Translations under genes and position numbers: made by a program
The notes under the pieces: generated by a model
Told to the model about the DNA's origin: nothing
Seen by the model: only the letters and a program-made list of their open reading frames with translations
The model's database searches: none
Part shown: positions 17,772 to 26,324 of the stretch, in pieces
How positions within the stretch are numbered: the stretch's first letter is position 1
How the letters are laid out: every line of letters begins with the position of its first letter
Source of the DNA: Streptomyces toxytricini
GTDB taxonomy: Bacteria > Actinomycetota > Actinomycetes > Streptomycetales > Streptomycetaceae
Direction: 5' to 3'
NCBI RefSeq assembly: GCF_014649915.1
Contig: NZ_BMTY01000003.1
Coordinates: forward strand, 263,778 to 327,777
DNA: 64,000 bases

Positions 17772-19058
17772 TCAGCGGGCGGTGGCCGCCCGTACCGGCA
17801 GGCGCCGCTCCGCGCGGGCGGCGTGCGAGCCGTACAGGGTGATGGAGACGACGCCCAGCACCGCCAGCAGCGCGATCCCGGCCGTCGCCGCCCAGCCGCC
17901 CGCGTGGTAGGCGAGGGCGCCGAGCGTGCCGCCCGCGCTGGAGCCGAGGTAGTACGCGGACTGGTACAGCGCGGAGGCCTGCGCCCGGCCCGTGGCGGCG
18001 GTGCGGCTGACCGCCGCCGACGCCACCGCGTGGCCCGCGAAGAAGCCGGCGGTGATCAGCACCAGGCCGGCCAGGACGGCGGCCAGCGCGTCGGCGAGCG
18101 AGAGCAGCAGGCCGAGCGCGGTGGTGGCCACGGCCAGGTACAGCGCCCCGCGCCGCCCGGCCCGCGCCACGAGCGTGCCCGCGGCCGCGGAGGACGCCGT
18201 ACCGACCAGGTAGATCAGGAAGACGGAGCCGACGACGCCCTGCCCGAGGGAGAACGGCTCCTCGACGAGCCGGTAGCCGATCACCGTGTACACGGCCCCG
18301 AAGACGGTCATGAACAGCGCGCCGATCCCGTACAGCCGCAGCAGCAGCGGGTCGCGCAGGTGCCGGGCGACGGCGGCGCCCACCGCGCGCGGCGCGAGCG
18401 GCGCCGGACGGAAGAACCGGGCCCGCGGCAGCAGCAGCCGGTAGGCGGCGGCGCAGGCCAGCGCCAGCACGCCGACGGTCAGCAGGCCGGCCCGCCAGCC
18501 CCACGCCTGGGCCGCCCAGCCGGTGGCGATGCGGCCGCTCATGCCGCCGATGGAGTTGCCCGCCACGAACAGGCCGATCGCGCCGACGAGCGCCTTCGGC
18601 TCGACCTCCTCCGCGAGGTACGCCATCGCCGAGGCGGGGACGCCCGCGATCGCCGCGCCCTGGACGGCCCGCAGCACGACCAGCCACTCCAGGTCGGGGG
18701 CGAACGGCACGAGCAGTCCGACGCCGACGGCGACCGCGAGGGAGACCGTCATCAGCCGGGTCCGCCCGAAGCGCTCGGACAGCGCGCTCAGCGGCAGCAC
18801 GAACAGGGCGAGCGCGCCGGTCGCGGCGGAGACGGTCCAGCTGGCCTGACCCGCCGTCACCCCGAAGCCGTCCGAGATCGCCGGCAGCAGTGCCTGGGTG
18901 GAGTAGAGGAGGGCGAACGTCGCGAGTCCGGCGGCGAAGAGCGCGAGGCTCATCCGGCGGTAGCCGGGGCGGCCGGGGGAGTGGGCGCGGAGGGGCTTGG
19001 GGGACGACGGGGTGGAGGCACCCGTGCCGGCGGGTGCCCCGGTATGAACGGGAGGCAT
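17772..19058 (-). CDS. MFS transporter, YnfM/drug-exporter type
   Basis: 428-residue protein with 12 hydrophobic segments after an N-terminal tail of about 35 residues. MFS signature A between segments 2 and 3 appears as LSALSERFGRTRLM, and motif EVEPKALVGAIGLFVAGNSIGGMSGR fits the YnfM/AraJ exporter group. It probably expels a small toxic or metabolic compound. Start ATG 19058 has GGGAGG close upstream on the minus strand after an alternative reading of 24 more residues. It is divergent from the LysR gene with 93 bases between, the classic arrangement of a LysR activator and its target. Confidence 0.88.
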   Translation of the reverse strand: MPPVHTGAPAGTGASTPSSPKPLRAHSPGRPGYRRMSLALFAAGLATFALLYSTQALLPAISDGFGVTAGQASWTVSAATGALALFVLPLSALSERFGRTRLMTVSLAVAVGVGLLVPFAPDLEWLVVLRAVQGAAIAGVPASAMAYLAEEVEPKALVGAIGLFVAGNSIGGMSGRIATGWAAQAWGWRAGLLTVGVLALACAAAYRLLLPRARFFRPAPLAPRAVGAAVARHLRDPLLLRLYGIGALFMTVFGAVYTVIGYRLVEEPFSLGQGVVGSVFLIYLVGTASSAAAGTLVARAGRRGALYLAVATTALGLLLSLADALAAVLAGLVLITAGFFAGHAVASAAVSRTAATGRAQASALYQSAYYLGSSAGGTLGALAYHAGGWAATAGIALLAVLGVVSITLYGSHAARAERRLPVRAATAR

Positions 19059-19151
19059 GCGACGACCGTAGACCCGGCCCGTTTCATGCGTCCAATGCAC
19101 AGAATCGCGATAATCGATCCACTGGCGCATCAGCGCTGCTCAGGAGGGCGC
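19059..19151. promoter_or_regulatory. Divergent MFS/LysR control region
   Basis: 93 bases. It holds the palindrome ATCGCGAT (19104-19111) inside an AT-richer patch (gcgataatcgatc), a reasonable place for a LysR-type T-N11-A site. A GGAGGG ribosome-binding site for the LysR gene lies at 19143-19148. Confidence 0.45.
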
Positions 19152-20171
19152 ATGTCAACGAACCGTTACGAAGAAGACATGGCGGTGACAGGTCTGCTGG
19201 CCCCGCGGCTGGCGTACTTCGCCGCGGTCGCCCGGCACGAGCACGTCACGCGCGCCGCCCACGAGCTCGGCGTCCCGCAGTCCACCCTGTCCCGGGCCAT
19301 GGTCCGGCTCGAACAGGACCTCGGCGTCGCCCTGTTCGCGCGCCGCGGCCGCACCGTCGCGCTGACCACGGCAGGGCGGACCTTCCTCGCCTCCGCCGAG
19401 AAGGCCCTCGCCGAGATCGCCCGCGCCGCCGGGTCCGTCCAGCAGGACGCCGACGCCGCCCACGGCAAGGTGGCGTTCGGCTTCCTGCACACCCTCGGCC
19501 CCGAGACCGTACCCGGCCTGATCCGCGCCTTCCGCGCCGACCACCCCGGCGTCCGCTTCTCCCTCGTCCAGAACTACGGCGAGGCCATGCTGGATCGGCT
19601 GCGCGCAGGCGAGCTCGACCTGTGCCTGACCTCGCCGCTCCCCGATGCTCCCGACCTGGTGGCCCGACGCCTCGACGAGCAGCGCCTGCGCCTGGTCGTC
19701 CCCGACGACCACCGCCTCGCGGGCCGCAAGCGGATCCGCCTCGCCGAGGCCGCCGAGGAGGTGTTCGTGACCCTGGAGCCCGGCTACGGCCTGCGCCGCA
19801 TCACCGACGACCTGTGCGCCGAGGCCGGGTTCGCCCCGCGCGTGGCGTTCGAGGGCGAGGAGGCCGAGACGCTGCGCGGGCTGGTCGCCGCCGGCCTCGG
19901 GGTGGCCCTGCTGCCGCCGCCCGCGGTGCCCCGGCCGGGGGTGGTGGAGCTGACGGTGACCGCGCCGAGGGCCGTCCGCGAGATCGGCGTCGCCTGGCTC
20001 GACGGCCACCCCGACACCCCGCCGGTCGCGCAGTTCAAGCGGTTCCTGCTGTCCCGGCGCGGCCGGCTGATCCCGGAGTGGCACGCCCCGGTTCAGGAGC
20101 CGGCCGCCGGCCCCTCCACCGCCGCCCCCGCCTCCGCCGGGGAGGGCGGCCCGGCCGCCGACAGCAAGTAG
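19152..20171 (+). CDS. LysR-family transcriptional regulator
   Basis: 339-residue regulator. The N-terminal winged helix spans about residues 15-75 (LAYFAAVARHEHVTRAAHELGVPQSTLSRAMVRLEQDLGVALFARRGRTVALTTAG) and the substrate-binding domain about 100-305 (VAFGFLHTLGPETVPGLIRAFRADHPGVRFSL). Start ATG 19152 follows GGAGGG. It likely controls the divergent MFS gene in response to an unknown ligand. The last 25 or so residues are a Pro/Ala/Gly tail (AAGPSTAAPASAGEGG) lying antisense to the 3' end of the LuxR-type gene; the convergent genes overlap by 79 bases. Confidence 0.9.
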   Translation: MSTNRYEEDMAVTGLLAPRLAYFAAVARHEHVTRAAHELGVPQSTLSRAMVRLEQDLGVALFARRGRTVALTTAGRTFLASAEKALAEIARAAGSVQQDADAAHGKVAFGFLHTLGPETVPGLIRAFRADHPGVRFSLVQNYGEAMLDRLRAGELDLCLTSPLPDAPDLVARRLDEQRLRLVVPDDHRLAGRKRIRLAEAAEEVFVTLEPGYGLRRITDDLCAEAGFAPRVAFEGEEAETLRGLVAAGLGVALLPPPAVPRPGVVELTVTAPRAVREIGVAWLDGHPDTPPVAQFKRFLLSRRGRLIPEWHAPVQEPAAGPSTAAPASAGEGGPAADSK

Positions 20172-21154
20172 CCGGCCTGGAAGCGGGACTTGGCGCCGAC
20201 CGCCCGCATGATCCCGGCGATGTGGCGCTGGCAGGTCCGCTCGGACATGCCGAGCCGGCGCGCGATGACCTTGTCCTCCAGCCCCTCCGACAGCAGCCGG
20301 ACGATCGTCTGCCGCAGCTCGTCCGAGAGCGTCCGGGCGGCCTCGGGGCTGACGGCCGTCGGGAACGGCTCGGCCTTCAGCCAGGACCGCTCGAAGGCGG
20401 AGGCCATGAAGTGCACGACGCTCGGCTCGCGGACCACCAGCGCGGCCCCCGTGCGGTCGGGCACCGCCATCAGCCCGGTGTGCCCGTCGAAGATCAGCAT
20501 CCGCATCAGCCCGTCGCCGAGGGTCCGCACCTGCGCGCCGAGCGCCGTCACCCGCTCCACGTACGCGGCCGTGGGCCGGGAGTAGCGCGCGGTGTGCTGG
20601 TAGATCGTCCGCATCCGGACCCCGCGCGCCAGCAGCGACTCGTCCCGCCCGATCGCCTCCTGGAGGGTCTCCTGGGGGCGGGCGCCGCCCGGCTGCGAGG
20701 TCAGCAGCTCGCGCTCGCAGCCCGCGGCCAGCTCGGTGATCAGCGCCCGTACCGCCCCGAGGTCGGTGACCGTCTCCAGCTCGCGGCTCCCCGGCCCGGT
20801 GCGCTCGCGCAGGGCCGCCCCGGCCTCGTACGCCGGCACCAGCGCCTCCAGCCGGCCCCGCAGCCGGTCCATCTCGTCGTGCGTCTCCCGGACCAGCAGC
20901 GCCAGCGGGGCCAGCGCCCGGGCGGCCGCCGCGCGCGGCGCGACGGCGCACCACCGCTCGGCGCAGCTGCCGGGGGCCCGCTGGAGCAGGTGGGCGGCGG
21001 CCAGCTCGGCGACGGCCGCCGCGGCCCTCGCCCCGAGGGCGGCGGTGGCCTCGGCGGGGGTGAAGGAGTGCCGCTCGACGGCGTACGCGTAAAGCCGCAG
21101 GGCGGCGGGGCTCAGTTCGCCTCCGGCGGCGGGTGCGGGTTCCTCGGCGGGCAT
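20093..21154 (-). CDS. LuxR-type helix-turn-helix regulator
   Basis: 353-residue protein. The N-terminal part (ALRLYAYAVERHSFTPAEATAALG) looks like a TrmB/winged-helix module. A middle domain at about residues 70-250 contains TIYQHTARYSRPTAAYVERVTALGAQVRT and FDGHTGLMAVPD, as in Streptomyces regulators that read an unknown signal. The C-terminal LuxR HTH spans about 280-340 (LSDELRQTIVRLLSEGLEDKVIARRLGMSERTCQRHIAGIMRAVGAKSRFQAGYLL). ATG 21154. Targets are unknown; no obvious cognate operon is adjacent. Confidence 0.87.
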   Translation of the reverse strand: MPAEEPAPAAGGELSPAALRLYAYAVERHSFTPAEATAALGARAAAAVAELAAAHLLQRAPGSCAERWCAVAPRAAAARALAPLALLVRETHDEMDRLRGRLEALVPAYEAGAALRERTGPGSRELETVTDLGAVRALITELAAGCERELLTSQPGGARPQETLQEAIGRDESLLARGVRMRTIYQHTARYSRPTAAYVERVTALGAQVRTLGDGLMRMLIFDGHTGLMAVPDRTGAALVVREPSVVHFMASAFERSWLKAEPFPTAVSPEAARTLSDELRQTIVRLLSEGLEDKVIARRLGMSERTCQRHIAGIMRAVGAKSRFQAGYLLSAAGPPSPAEAGAAVEGPAAGS

Positions 21155-21494
21155 GTGCGTATTCGTCCCGGATTGCGGTTGTTCGTAAACCCCTCGTGTT
21201 CCCGCAAGGCGGCAAGACGACGCCTGATCCGGCCGCCCCCGGGCGTCCGGAACCGGCAGAGTGGGGGCACCGGGAGGGGGAAGCGCGGATCAGCGGGATG
21301 GTGCGCGGACGGCCGACGACCACGGCGGTCCGCATCCTGCCAGGCCGCGTCCCGCCGTACGGCGGCCGCCCGGTGCGCAGGTGCGCGTACGGCGGTGGCC
21401 GCACCCGGCAGCCCGGGGCCGTCCGACCGAGAGGGGACGGAACGGCCGGCCCGCGGCGGACCGGTGCGGTCGCCGCCGCCCCGGAGCGGGGGCG
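21155..21494. other. Intergenic region without a clear gene
   Basis: 340 bases upstream of the LuxR-type gene and downstream of the cupin gene. An AT-richer block at 21160-21215 (ttgcggttgttcgtaaac) probably holds the LuxR-type gene promoter. The rest is GC-rich with short inverted repeats such as cgccgtacggcgg near 21353. No protein reading is convincing. Confidence 0.45.
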
Positions 21495-21863
21495 TCAGCC
21501 GCCGGTCGGCTTGGCGTAGCCGGCGAAGCCGGTCCAGTCGATGACCTGGCACGCCTCGTCGCCGAGGACCCAGGCGTCGTGGCCCGGCGCGATCTGCATG
21601 AAGTCGCCCGCCTCGTAGTCGTCCGACTCGCCGTCGTCCATGACGACGTGCATCCGCCCGCTCACCACGTACCCGGTGTGCGCGGACTGGCAGCTGTCGG
21701 TGCCGGCGAGCGGCTTGATGTGCTCCGACCAGCGCCAGCCCGGCTCGAAGACGGCGCGGCCGACGGCTCCGCCCTCGACCTGGATCAGGTCGAGCCGGCC
21801 CGTGCCGTCCACGAAGGGCCGCGTCTCGTCGGCCTTGTCGAAGTTCCTGCGGACCATGGCCAT
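21495..21863 (-). CDS. Cupin-domain protein
   Basis: 122-residue single-domain beta-barrel. The cupin core shows WRWSEHIKPL, a SCQSAHTGYVVSGRMHVVMDDG first motif (His kept for metal), and YEAGDFMQIAPGHDAWVLGDEACQVIDW second motif. Small cupins of this kind bind a metal and a small ligand; reaction unknown. ATG 21863 (MVRRNFDKADETRPF after the first codons) is preferred because GGGAGG lies 8 bases upstream; an ATG 6 bases earlier is too close to it. The alpha/beta hydrolase gene ends 64 bases upstream in the same direction, so the two may be cotranscribed. Confidence 0.82.
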   Translation of the reverse strand: MAMVRRNFDKADETRPFVDGTGRLDLIQVEGGAVGRAVFEPGWRWSEHIKPLAGTDSCQSAHTGYVVSGRMHVVMDDGESDDYEAGDFMQIAPGHDAWVLGDEACQVIDWTGFAGYAKPTGG

Positions 21864-21927
21864 GCCCATCGCCTCCCGGAGCGCGCTGCCCCCGAGTCCT
21901 CTTCCACTCTACGCCGCCGGCCCCTGC

Positions 21928-22650
21928 TCAGCCCCGCAGCGAGCGGCCGAACCCCGAGGCCAGCGGCATGCGCAGGCCGAGCGGCGGCGGGGCGGCCAGG
22001 GCGTCGGCCACCGGGCGGGACCAGCGGGCGCACAGCACCGCGCCGAGGACGAAGTCCACGGCGAGGGCGACCACTTCGGACCGGTGCTCCCGTAACCGGT
22101 GGCCGTCCGAGTGCACCTCGAAGCGGCAGGTCGCCCGGTTGGCCTTCTTCGCGCGCTCGGCGAGCCGGAAGGAGGATTCCGGATCGCTGCGTGTGTCGTT
22201 CGTGCCGTGCACGAGGAGCACCTGCCGGCCGGAGAGCTGCTTCACCGGTTCGGGCGAGTCCGGCTCCGCGGCCGCGCCGAGCGAAGGGGCCAGCGCGACG
22301 ACGCAGTTGACGGCCTCGTGCCCCGCGGCGAGCAGCGCCGCCCGCCCGCCCCCGCCGTGCCCGGCGAGGCAGACCGGGACGTCCCCGTAGCGGCGCACCG
22401 CCTCGTCCGCGGCCCAGCGCGCGTCCTGCTCGCGCGAGCCCTGCCCGCCGTACGCGAGCGTGTGCACCACCAGGCCGTCCGCTCCGCCCGCCCGGGCCAG
22501 GGCCCGCGCGAGCGCGGGCACCGGGCCGGGCGCCCACCGGGACCCGCCCGGGAGGAGGAGCACCACGCCGTTGACCGTCGAGACCGAGCCGTTCGCGCCG
22601 GACGCCCGCCCCAGGCGGGCCCCGCGCGCCGGCGGAGCATGATGTGACAT
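21928..22650 (-). CDS. Alpha/beta-hydrolase-fold protein with glycine at the nucleophile position
   Basis: 240 residues. The fold is recognisable: GVVLLLPGGSRWAPG (first strand and oxyanion region), VVHTLAYGGQGS, then CLAGHGGGGRAALLAAGHEAVNCVVALAPS, VLLVHGTNDTRSDPESS (acid) and VHSDGHRL (His). The nucleophile elbow reads G-H-G-G-G rather than G-x-S-x-G, so the catalytic Ser is absent while the acid and His positions remain. It may be a binding protein or use another residue. ATG 22650. Only 114 bases separate it from add, which is divergent and has an operator between. Confidence 0.8.
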   Translation of the reverse strand: MSHHAPPARGARLGRASGANGSVSTVNGVVLLLPGGSRWAPGPVPALARALARAGGADGLVVHTLAYGGQGSREQDARWAADEAVRRYGDVPVCLAGHGGGGRAALLAAGHEAVNCVVALAPSLGAAAEPDSPEPVKQLSGRQVLLVHGTNDTRSDPESSFRLAERAKKANRATCRFEVHSDGHRLREHRSEVVALAVDFVLGAVLCARWSRPVADALAAPPPLGLRMPLASGFGRSLRG

Positions 22651-22736
22651 GGCGGAACAGTCTCAGACTGACAGGTGTACGCAACCCCCTCCGTACGGTC
22701 TCTGTTGGGTATCGGAGCCTCACGCCACCGACGCGC

Positions 22737-22750
22737 TCTACGCGCGTAGG
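22737..22750 (+). promoter_or_regulatory. Nucleoside-regulon operator, site 4 (add)
   Basis: TCTACGCGCGTAGG, with the perfect core CTACGCGCGTAG at 22738-22749. It lies 15 bases before the add start. The divergent hydrolase gene starts 87 bases away on the other side. Confidence 0.8.
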
Positions 22751-22764
22751 AGTACAGTGCGCAG

Positions 22765-23925
22765 ATGACGAGCGAGACCTCCAACCCGCCCACTCCGGAC
22801 CGGATCCGCCGTGCCCCGAAGGTGCTGCTCCACGACCACCTCGACGGCGGACTGCGCCCCGGCACCATCATCGAGCTGGCCCGCGCGACCGGCTACGACA
22901 AGCTGCCCGAGACCGACGCCGACAAGCTGGGCACCTGGTTCCGGGACGCCGCCGACTCCGGCTCCCTGCCCCGCTACCTGGAGACGTTCGCGCACACCTG
23001 CGCCGTCATGCAGACGAAGGAGGCGCTCTTCCGGGTCGCCGCCGAGTGCGCCGAGGACCTCGCCGAGGACGGCGTCGTCTACGCCGAGGTCCGCTACGCC
23101 CCCGAGCAGCACCTGGAGGCGGGCCTGACCCTCGAAGAGGTCGTCGAGGCCGTGAACGACGGCTTCCGCGAGGGCGAGCGCCGCGCCAGGGCCGCCGGCC
23201 GCCGCATCCGCGTCGGCGCGCTGCTCACCGCGATGCGCCACGCCGCCCGCGCGCTGGAGATCGCCGAACTGGCCAACCGCTATCGCGACAACGGCGTCGT
23301 AGGCTTCGACATCGCCGGCGCCGAGGCCGGGTTCCCTCCCACCCGCCACCTCGACGCGTTCGAGTACCTCAAGCGCGAGAACAACCACTTCACGATCCAC
23401 GCGGGCGAGGCCTTCGGCCTGCCGTCGATCTGGCAGGCCCTCCAGTGGTGCGGCGCCGACCGCCTGGGCCACGGCGTGAAGATCATCGACGACATCGAGG
23501 TCGCCGAGGACGGCTCGGTCACGCTGGGCCGCCTCGCCTCGTACGTCCGCGACAAGCGCATCCCCCTGGAGATGTGCCCGACGTCGAACCTCCAGACCGG
23601 CGCCGCGGTCTCGTACGCCGAACACCCGATCGGACTGCTGCGCAGGCTGCACTTCCGCCTGACGGTCAACACCGACAACCGGCTGATGAGCGGCACCAGC
23701 ATGAGCCGCGAGTTCGAGCACCTGATCGACGCCTTCGGCTACACGCTCGACGACATGCAGTGGTTCACCGTCAATGCGATGAAGTCCGCGTTCATTCCTT
23801 TCGATGAACGACTCGCGATGATCAACGACGTCATCAAGCCGGGCTATGCCGAGCTGAAGTCGGAATGGCTGTTCCGGCAGACCGCCTCCACCAGCGGTTC
23901 TGTGGGGCCCCAGGCCACGGCCTGA
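22765..23925 (+). CDS. add: Adenosine deaminase
   Basis: 386-residue zinc enzyme turning adenosine and deoxyadenosine into inosine and deoxyinosine. Motifs: [12 protein letters not shown] (zinc His pair, residue about 24), [23 protein letters not shown] (zinc His and catalytic Glu), DRLGHGVKI and [10 protein letters not shown]. The metal/catalytic pair near residue 310 reads VNTDNR: the first Asp is kept and the second is Asn, a variant I believe is common in actinobacterial enzymes. ATG 22765 begins [19 protein letters not shown]. It is monocistronic, bounded by the operator and the terminator at 23936. Inosine then goes to the phosphorylase at 41692. Confidence 0.95.
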   Translation: MTSETSNPPTPDRIRRAPKVLLHDHLDGGLRPGTIIELARATGYDKLPETDADKLGTWFRDAADSGSLPRYLETFAHTCAVMQTKEALFRVAAECAEDLAEDGVVYAEVRYAPEQHLEAGLTLEEVVEAVNDGFREGERRARAAGRRIRVGALLTAMRHAARALEIAELANRYRDNGVVGFDIAGAEAGFPPTRHLDAFEYLKRENNHFTIHAGEAFGLPSIWQALQWCGADRLGHGVKIIDDIEVAEDGSVTLGRLASYVRDKRIPLEMCPTSNLQTGAAVSYAEHPIGLLRRLHFRLTVNTDNRLMSGTSMSREFEHLIDAFGYTLDDMQWFTVNAMKSAFIPFDERLAMINDVIKPGYAELKSEWLFRQTASTSGSVGPQATA

Positions 23926-23935
23926 CGAAAGGACG

Positions 23936-23963
23936 GCGCCCGGGAAGAGCAATTCCCGGGCGC
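23936..23963 (+). terminator. Intrinsic terminator after add
   Basis: Perfect 11-bp stem GCGCCCGGGAA / TTCCCGGGCGC, 6-base loop, then TTCTTCATATTT. One of the few in this window with a T-rich tail. Confidence 0.85.
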
Positions 23964-24051
23964 TTCTTCATATTTCCCGATGTTTGCGGGCGCCGGTTTG
24001 CAGTGGCTAGGTTGCGGAGCCGCCCAGTTCCCCGTCGCAAGGACATCCTTC

Positions 24052-24324
24052 ATGAAGAAGTCAGCCGCCAAGATGCTCGGTGCCGCCGCCATGGGTGCCG
24101 CCTTCGCCGCCGCCGCTGCCGGAACCGCCTCGGCGACCCCCGCCGTCGGCCTCACCGACGCGCTCGGCACCGCCACGGGCGCCCTCCAGGGACTCACCAG
24201 CCAGCAGCAGGTCAACGCCGACGGCCAGGAGTCCAGCGACCCGGCGGCCCCGGTCGGCGAGCTGGCCAACGCGCTCGGCCCCACCCTCGGCGGCCTCCCG
24301 CTGAACGGCGCCCTCGGCGGCTGA
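24052..24324 (+). CDS. Small secreted protein
   Basis: 90 residues. A Sec signal peptide (MKKSAAKMLGAAAMGAAFAAAA, cleavage after TASA near residue 30) leaves a mature chain of about 60 residues rich in Gly, Leu and Ala, with VGLTDALGTATGALQGL and LANALGPTLGGLPLNG. The two glycine-leucine blocks resemble each other. AAGGA about 10 bases before ATG 24052. A similar short secreted protein is encoded at 33682. No function can be assigned. Confidence 0.75.
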   Translation: MKKSAAKMLGAAAMGAAFAAAAAGTASATPAVGLTDALGTATGALQGLTSQQQVNADGQESSDPAAPVGELANALGPTLGGLPLNGALGG

Positions 24325-24496
24325 TCCACACCGGATCCGTCCCGGATCCCCCTTGATTCGCAAGCGTGTCCGCGCGGCGCACGCCGCTTCGACCAGGTGT
24401 GCGCCGCGCGGTGCCGTGTGCCAGGATCCCCGCCAACCGCCCGCCGAGGACCGTGCGGGGACGCGCCCGGCACCGCCGGGGGAGAGGTCGCCGGTC

Positions 24497-25264
24497 ATGC
24501 GTACGAAGCCACGAACCACCACCGGAGCGGTCGCCGCCGCCCTGCTGCCCGCCCTCGTCCTGGGGGCCGCCGCCTGCAGCAGCGGGCCCGGCAGCGGCAA
24601 GGCGCCGGACCCGAAGGGCTCCGCCCCGGTCGCCTCCCCCGCCGGCACGCCCGCCGCGGGCACGCCCTCCGCCCCTGCCGCACCGCCGTCCGGCGGCAGC
24701 AGGCTGGAGCGCTCCGCCCTGGCCCCGGGCGACCTGCCCGGCTACCAGATCTCCGCCCAGGGCAAGAACCCGGCCGCGCCCGACGGCCAGCCCCAGGCCG
24801 ACCGCAGGACCTGCCAGCCCCTCGCCGACATCATGGGCGACGAGCCGGACCCGGCGGCCCGCGAGACGGTCAACCGCGGTATCGGCTCGCAGAAGGAGGT
24901 CGGCCTCGCGGTCTCCGCCTCCGTCAGCTCCTACGCCGAGCGGGACGCCAAGGCCCTCGTCTCCCGGCTGAAGGACGCCGTCGCCGCCTGCGGCACCGGC
25001 TTCAGCGCCACCGTGCAGAACCAGAGCGGCAGTTACCGCGACGTCCGGGCCGCCGGGTACCGCACGGCCGGCGACGACACCGTCAGCTGGACCACCACCG
25101 CGGCCGCACAGGGCGTCGCCGCCCACGTCCACGTGGTCGTCGTCCGCGAGGGCGACACGATCGTGCGCCTGATGGCCCTCAACGTGGCGGCCGCCGGGCA
25201 GAGGGCCCGGGTGCCGCAAGAGGTCGCCGACAAGCAGCTGGAGAAGGTCCGCCGCGCGGCCTGA
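24497..25264 (+). CDS. Secreted lipoprotein of unknown function
   Basis: 255 residues. The signal peptide ends in a lipobox (LGAAAC, Cys near residue 27), then a Ser/Pro/Ala/Gly linker to about 70. A soluble domain with SALAPGDLPGYQISA, DRRTCQPLADIMGDEPDPAARETV, VGLAVSASVSSYAERDAKALVSRLKDAVAACG and VVVREGDTIVRLMALN follows; two Cys near residues 110 and 165 could form a disulfide. This pattern resembles sensor-domain (PknH-type) extracellular modules, but I would not assign it firmly. ATG 24497. Confidence 0.75.
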   Translation: MRTKPRTTTGAVAAALLPALVLGAAACSSGPGSGKAPDPKGSAPVASPAGTPAAGTPSAPAAPPSGGSRLERSALAPGDLPGYQISAQGKNPAAPDGQPQADRRTCQPLADIMGDEPDPAARETVNRGIGSQKEVGLAVSASVSSYAERDAKALVSRLKDAVAACGTGFSATVQNQSGSYRDVRAAGYRTAGDDTVSWTTTAAAQGVAAHVHVVVVREGDTIVRLMALNVAAAGQRARVPQEVADKQLEKVRRAA

Positions 25265-25315
25265 CCCCTCAGGCCCGCGGCCGGGCCGCCGCACCGTCGG
25301 GCGGCGGCCCGCCCG

Positions 25316-25516
25316 TCACCAGGCGGCGGCGGACGGCTTCTCGTTGGGCAGGAGCAGCCACAGCGCGAGGTAGATCAGGAACTGCGGGCCGGGCAGCAGG
25401 CACGAGACGGCGAATATCAGCCGCATCGTGTTCGCGGACATTCCGAACCGCCGCGCCAGTCCGGCGCAGACGCCGCCGATCCAGCGGCCGTCACGGGGGC
25501 GAACAAGGGCGCTCAT
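25316..25516 (-). CDS. PspC-domain membrane protein
   Basis: 66 residues. The PspC domain is nearly the whole protein: LVRPRDGRWIGGVCAGLARRFGMSANTMRLIF, then a membrane helix (AVSCLLPGPQFLIYLALWLLLP). PspC proteins take part in membrane-stress responses. ATG 25516 is preferred over one 24 bases upstream because GGAGGAGATCCC directly precedes it. The VanZ-type gene lies 42 bases upstream in the same direction. Confidence 0.85.
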   Translation of the reverse strand: MSALVRPRDGRWIGGVCAGLARRFGMSANTMRLIFAVSCLLPGPQFLIYLALWLLLPNEKPSAAAW

Positions 25517-25558
25517 GGGATCTCCTCCGTCGATGTTCACGGGGTTTTCCGTGATGCC

Positions 25559-26143
25559 TCAATACTCCCGCGGCACCGCCGACAGAACGTCGGTCCAAGG
25601 GCCGAGCCCGACCCTGGCAATTCTCGGGGTGGACCCCTGAGAGGCCTCGGCCCGCGCCGCCCGCGTACGCCGCATCCGCGCCCGCGCCGCCGGGACCACC
25701 GCGAGGTGCGCCAGCACCACGCCCACCGTGTTCAGCAGCACCGAGTCCACGTCCACGACGCGCCCCGGGACCGAGCTCTGCAGCATCTCGATGCCGATCG
25801 AGACGAGCACCCCCGCGGCCGCGGTCCGCACCAGCGACGACCAGGCCGCCAGCGGCGACGGCGCCAGGCTCCCGCCGGCCAGCGGCAGCAGCACCCCGAG
25901 GGGGGCCAGCAGCGCCAGGCCCCCGCCGATCCGGCGAGCGGCCGCCACGGGGCCGTTCTCCAGGTCGGCGCGGATGCCCTCGAACGGCGTCAGGTTCGCG
26001 GCCGCCGCCCACGGCACGTCCAGCGGACGCAGAGTGAGCCAGCCGACGAGGAGCAGGTGGGCGACCAGCAGGGCCCCGCCGAGGAGCCGGAGCCGCAGGT
26101 GTAGGACGGTGGCGGCGCGGTGGCCGACCTCATGACGCTGCAC
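25559..26143 (-). CDS. VanZ-family membrane protein
   Basis: 194 residues. VanZ signature pieces: VGWLTLRPLDV, NLTPFEGI, LLAPLGVLLPLAGG, VSIGIEMLQSSVPGRVVDVDSVLLNTVGVVLAH. About four membrane segments. The VanZ domain is linked to teicoplanin resistance in enterococci, but in actinomycetes its role is mostly unknown. The GTG at 26143 (VQRHEVGHRAATVLHLRLRLL) gives the normal length; a longer reading to 26266 is possible but atypical. It may be cotranscribed with the PspC gene. Confidence 0.82.
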   Translation of the reverse strand: MQRHEVGHRAATVLHLRLRLLGGALLVAHLLLVGWLTLRPLDVPWAAAANLTPFEGIRADLENGPVAAARRIGGGLALLAPLGVLLPLAGGSLAPSPLAAWSSLVRTAAAGVLVSIGIEMLQSSVPGRVVDVDSVLLNTVGVVLAHLAVVPAARARMRRTRAARAEASQGSTPRIARVGLGPWTDVLSAVPREY

Positions 26144-26324
26144 ACCTGCGTGGACGCACTCCGCGGCGGCTTCGGTTCCGTATGCCCCCGGCCAGGGGAG
26201 TCGTATGAGAAGCCGATCGGATGAAAATACGGCGGCTGTGGACGCGCCCCTCCCGAGCACCGGCACGCGTCACGCACAGTGAGCGCCACGCGACGCATAC
26301 CGGATGCCGCGGAAGGAGAGCGCC

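Noticed and set aside
17595..19151. An extended N-terminus of the LysR protein reading back through the MFS gene
   Set aside because: Upstream translation is a shadow of the MFS gene; ATG 19152 has a good ribosome-binding site.
21133..21519. A 128-codon plus-strand frame in the gap between the LuxR-type and cupin genes
   Set aside because: Arg/Gly/Pro-rich without family resemblance, overlaps starts and ends of real genes, no ribosome-binding site.
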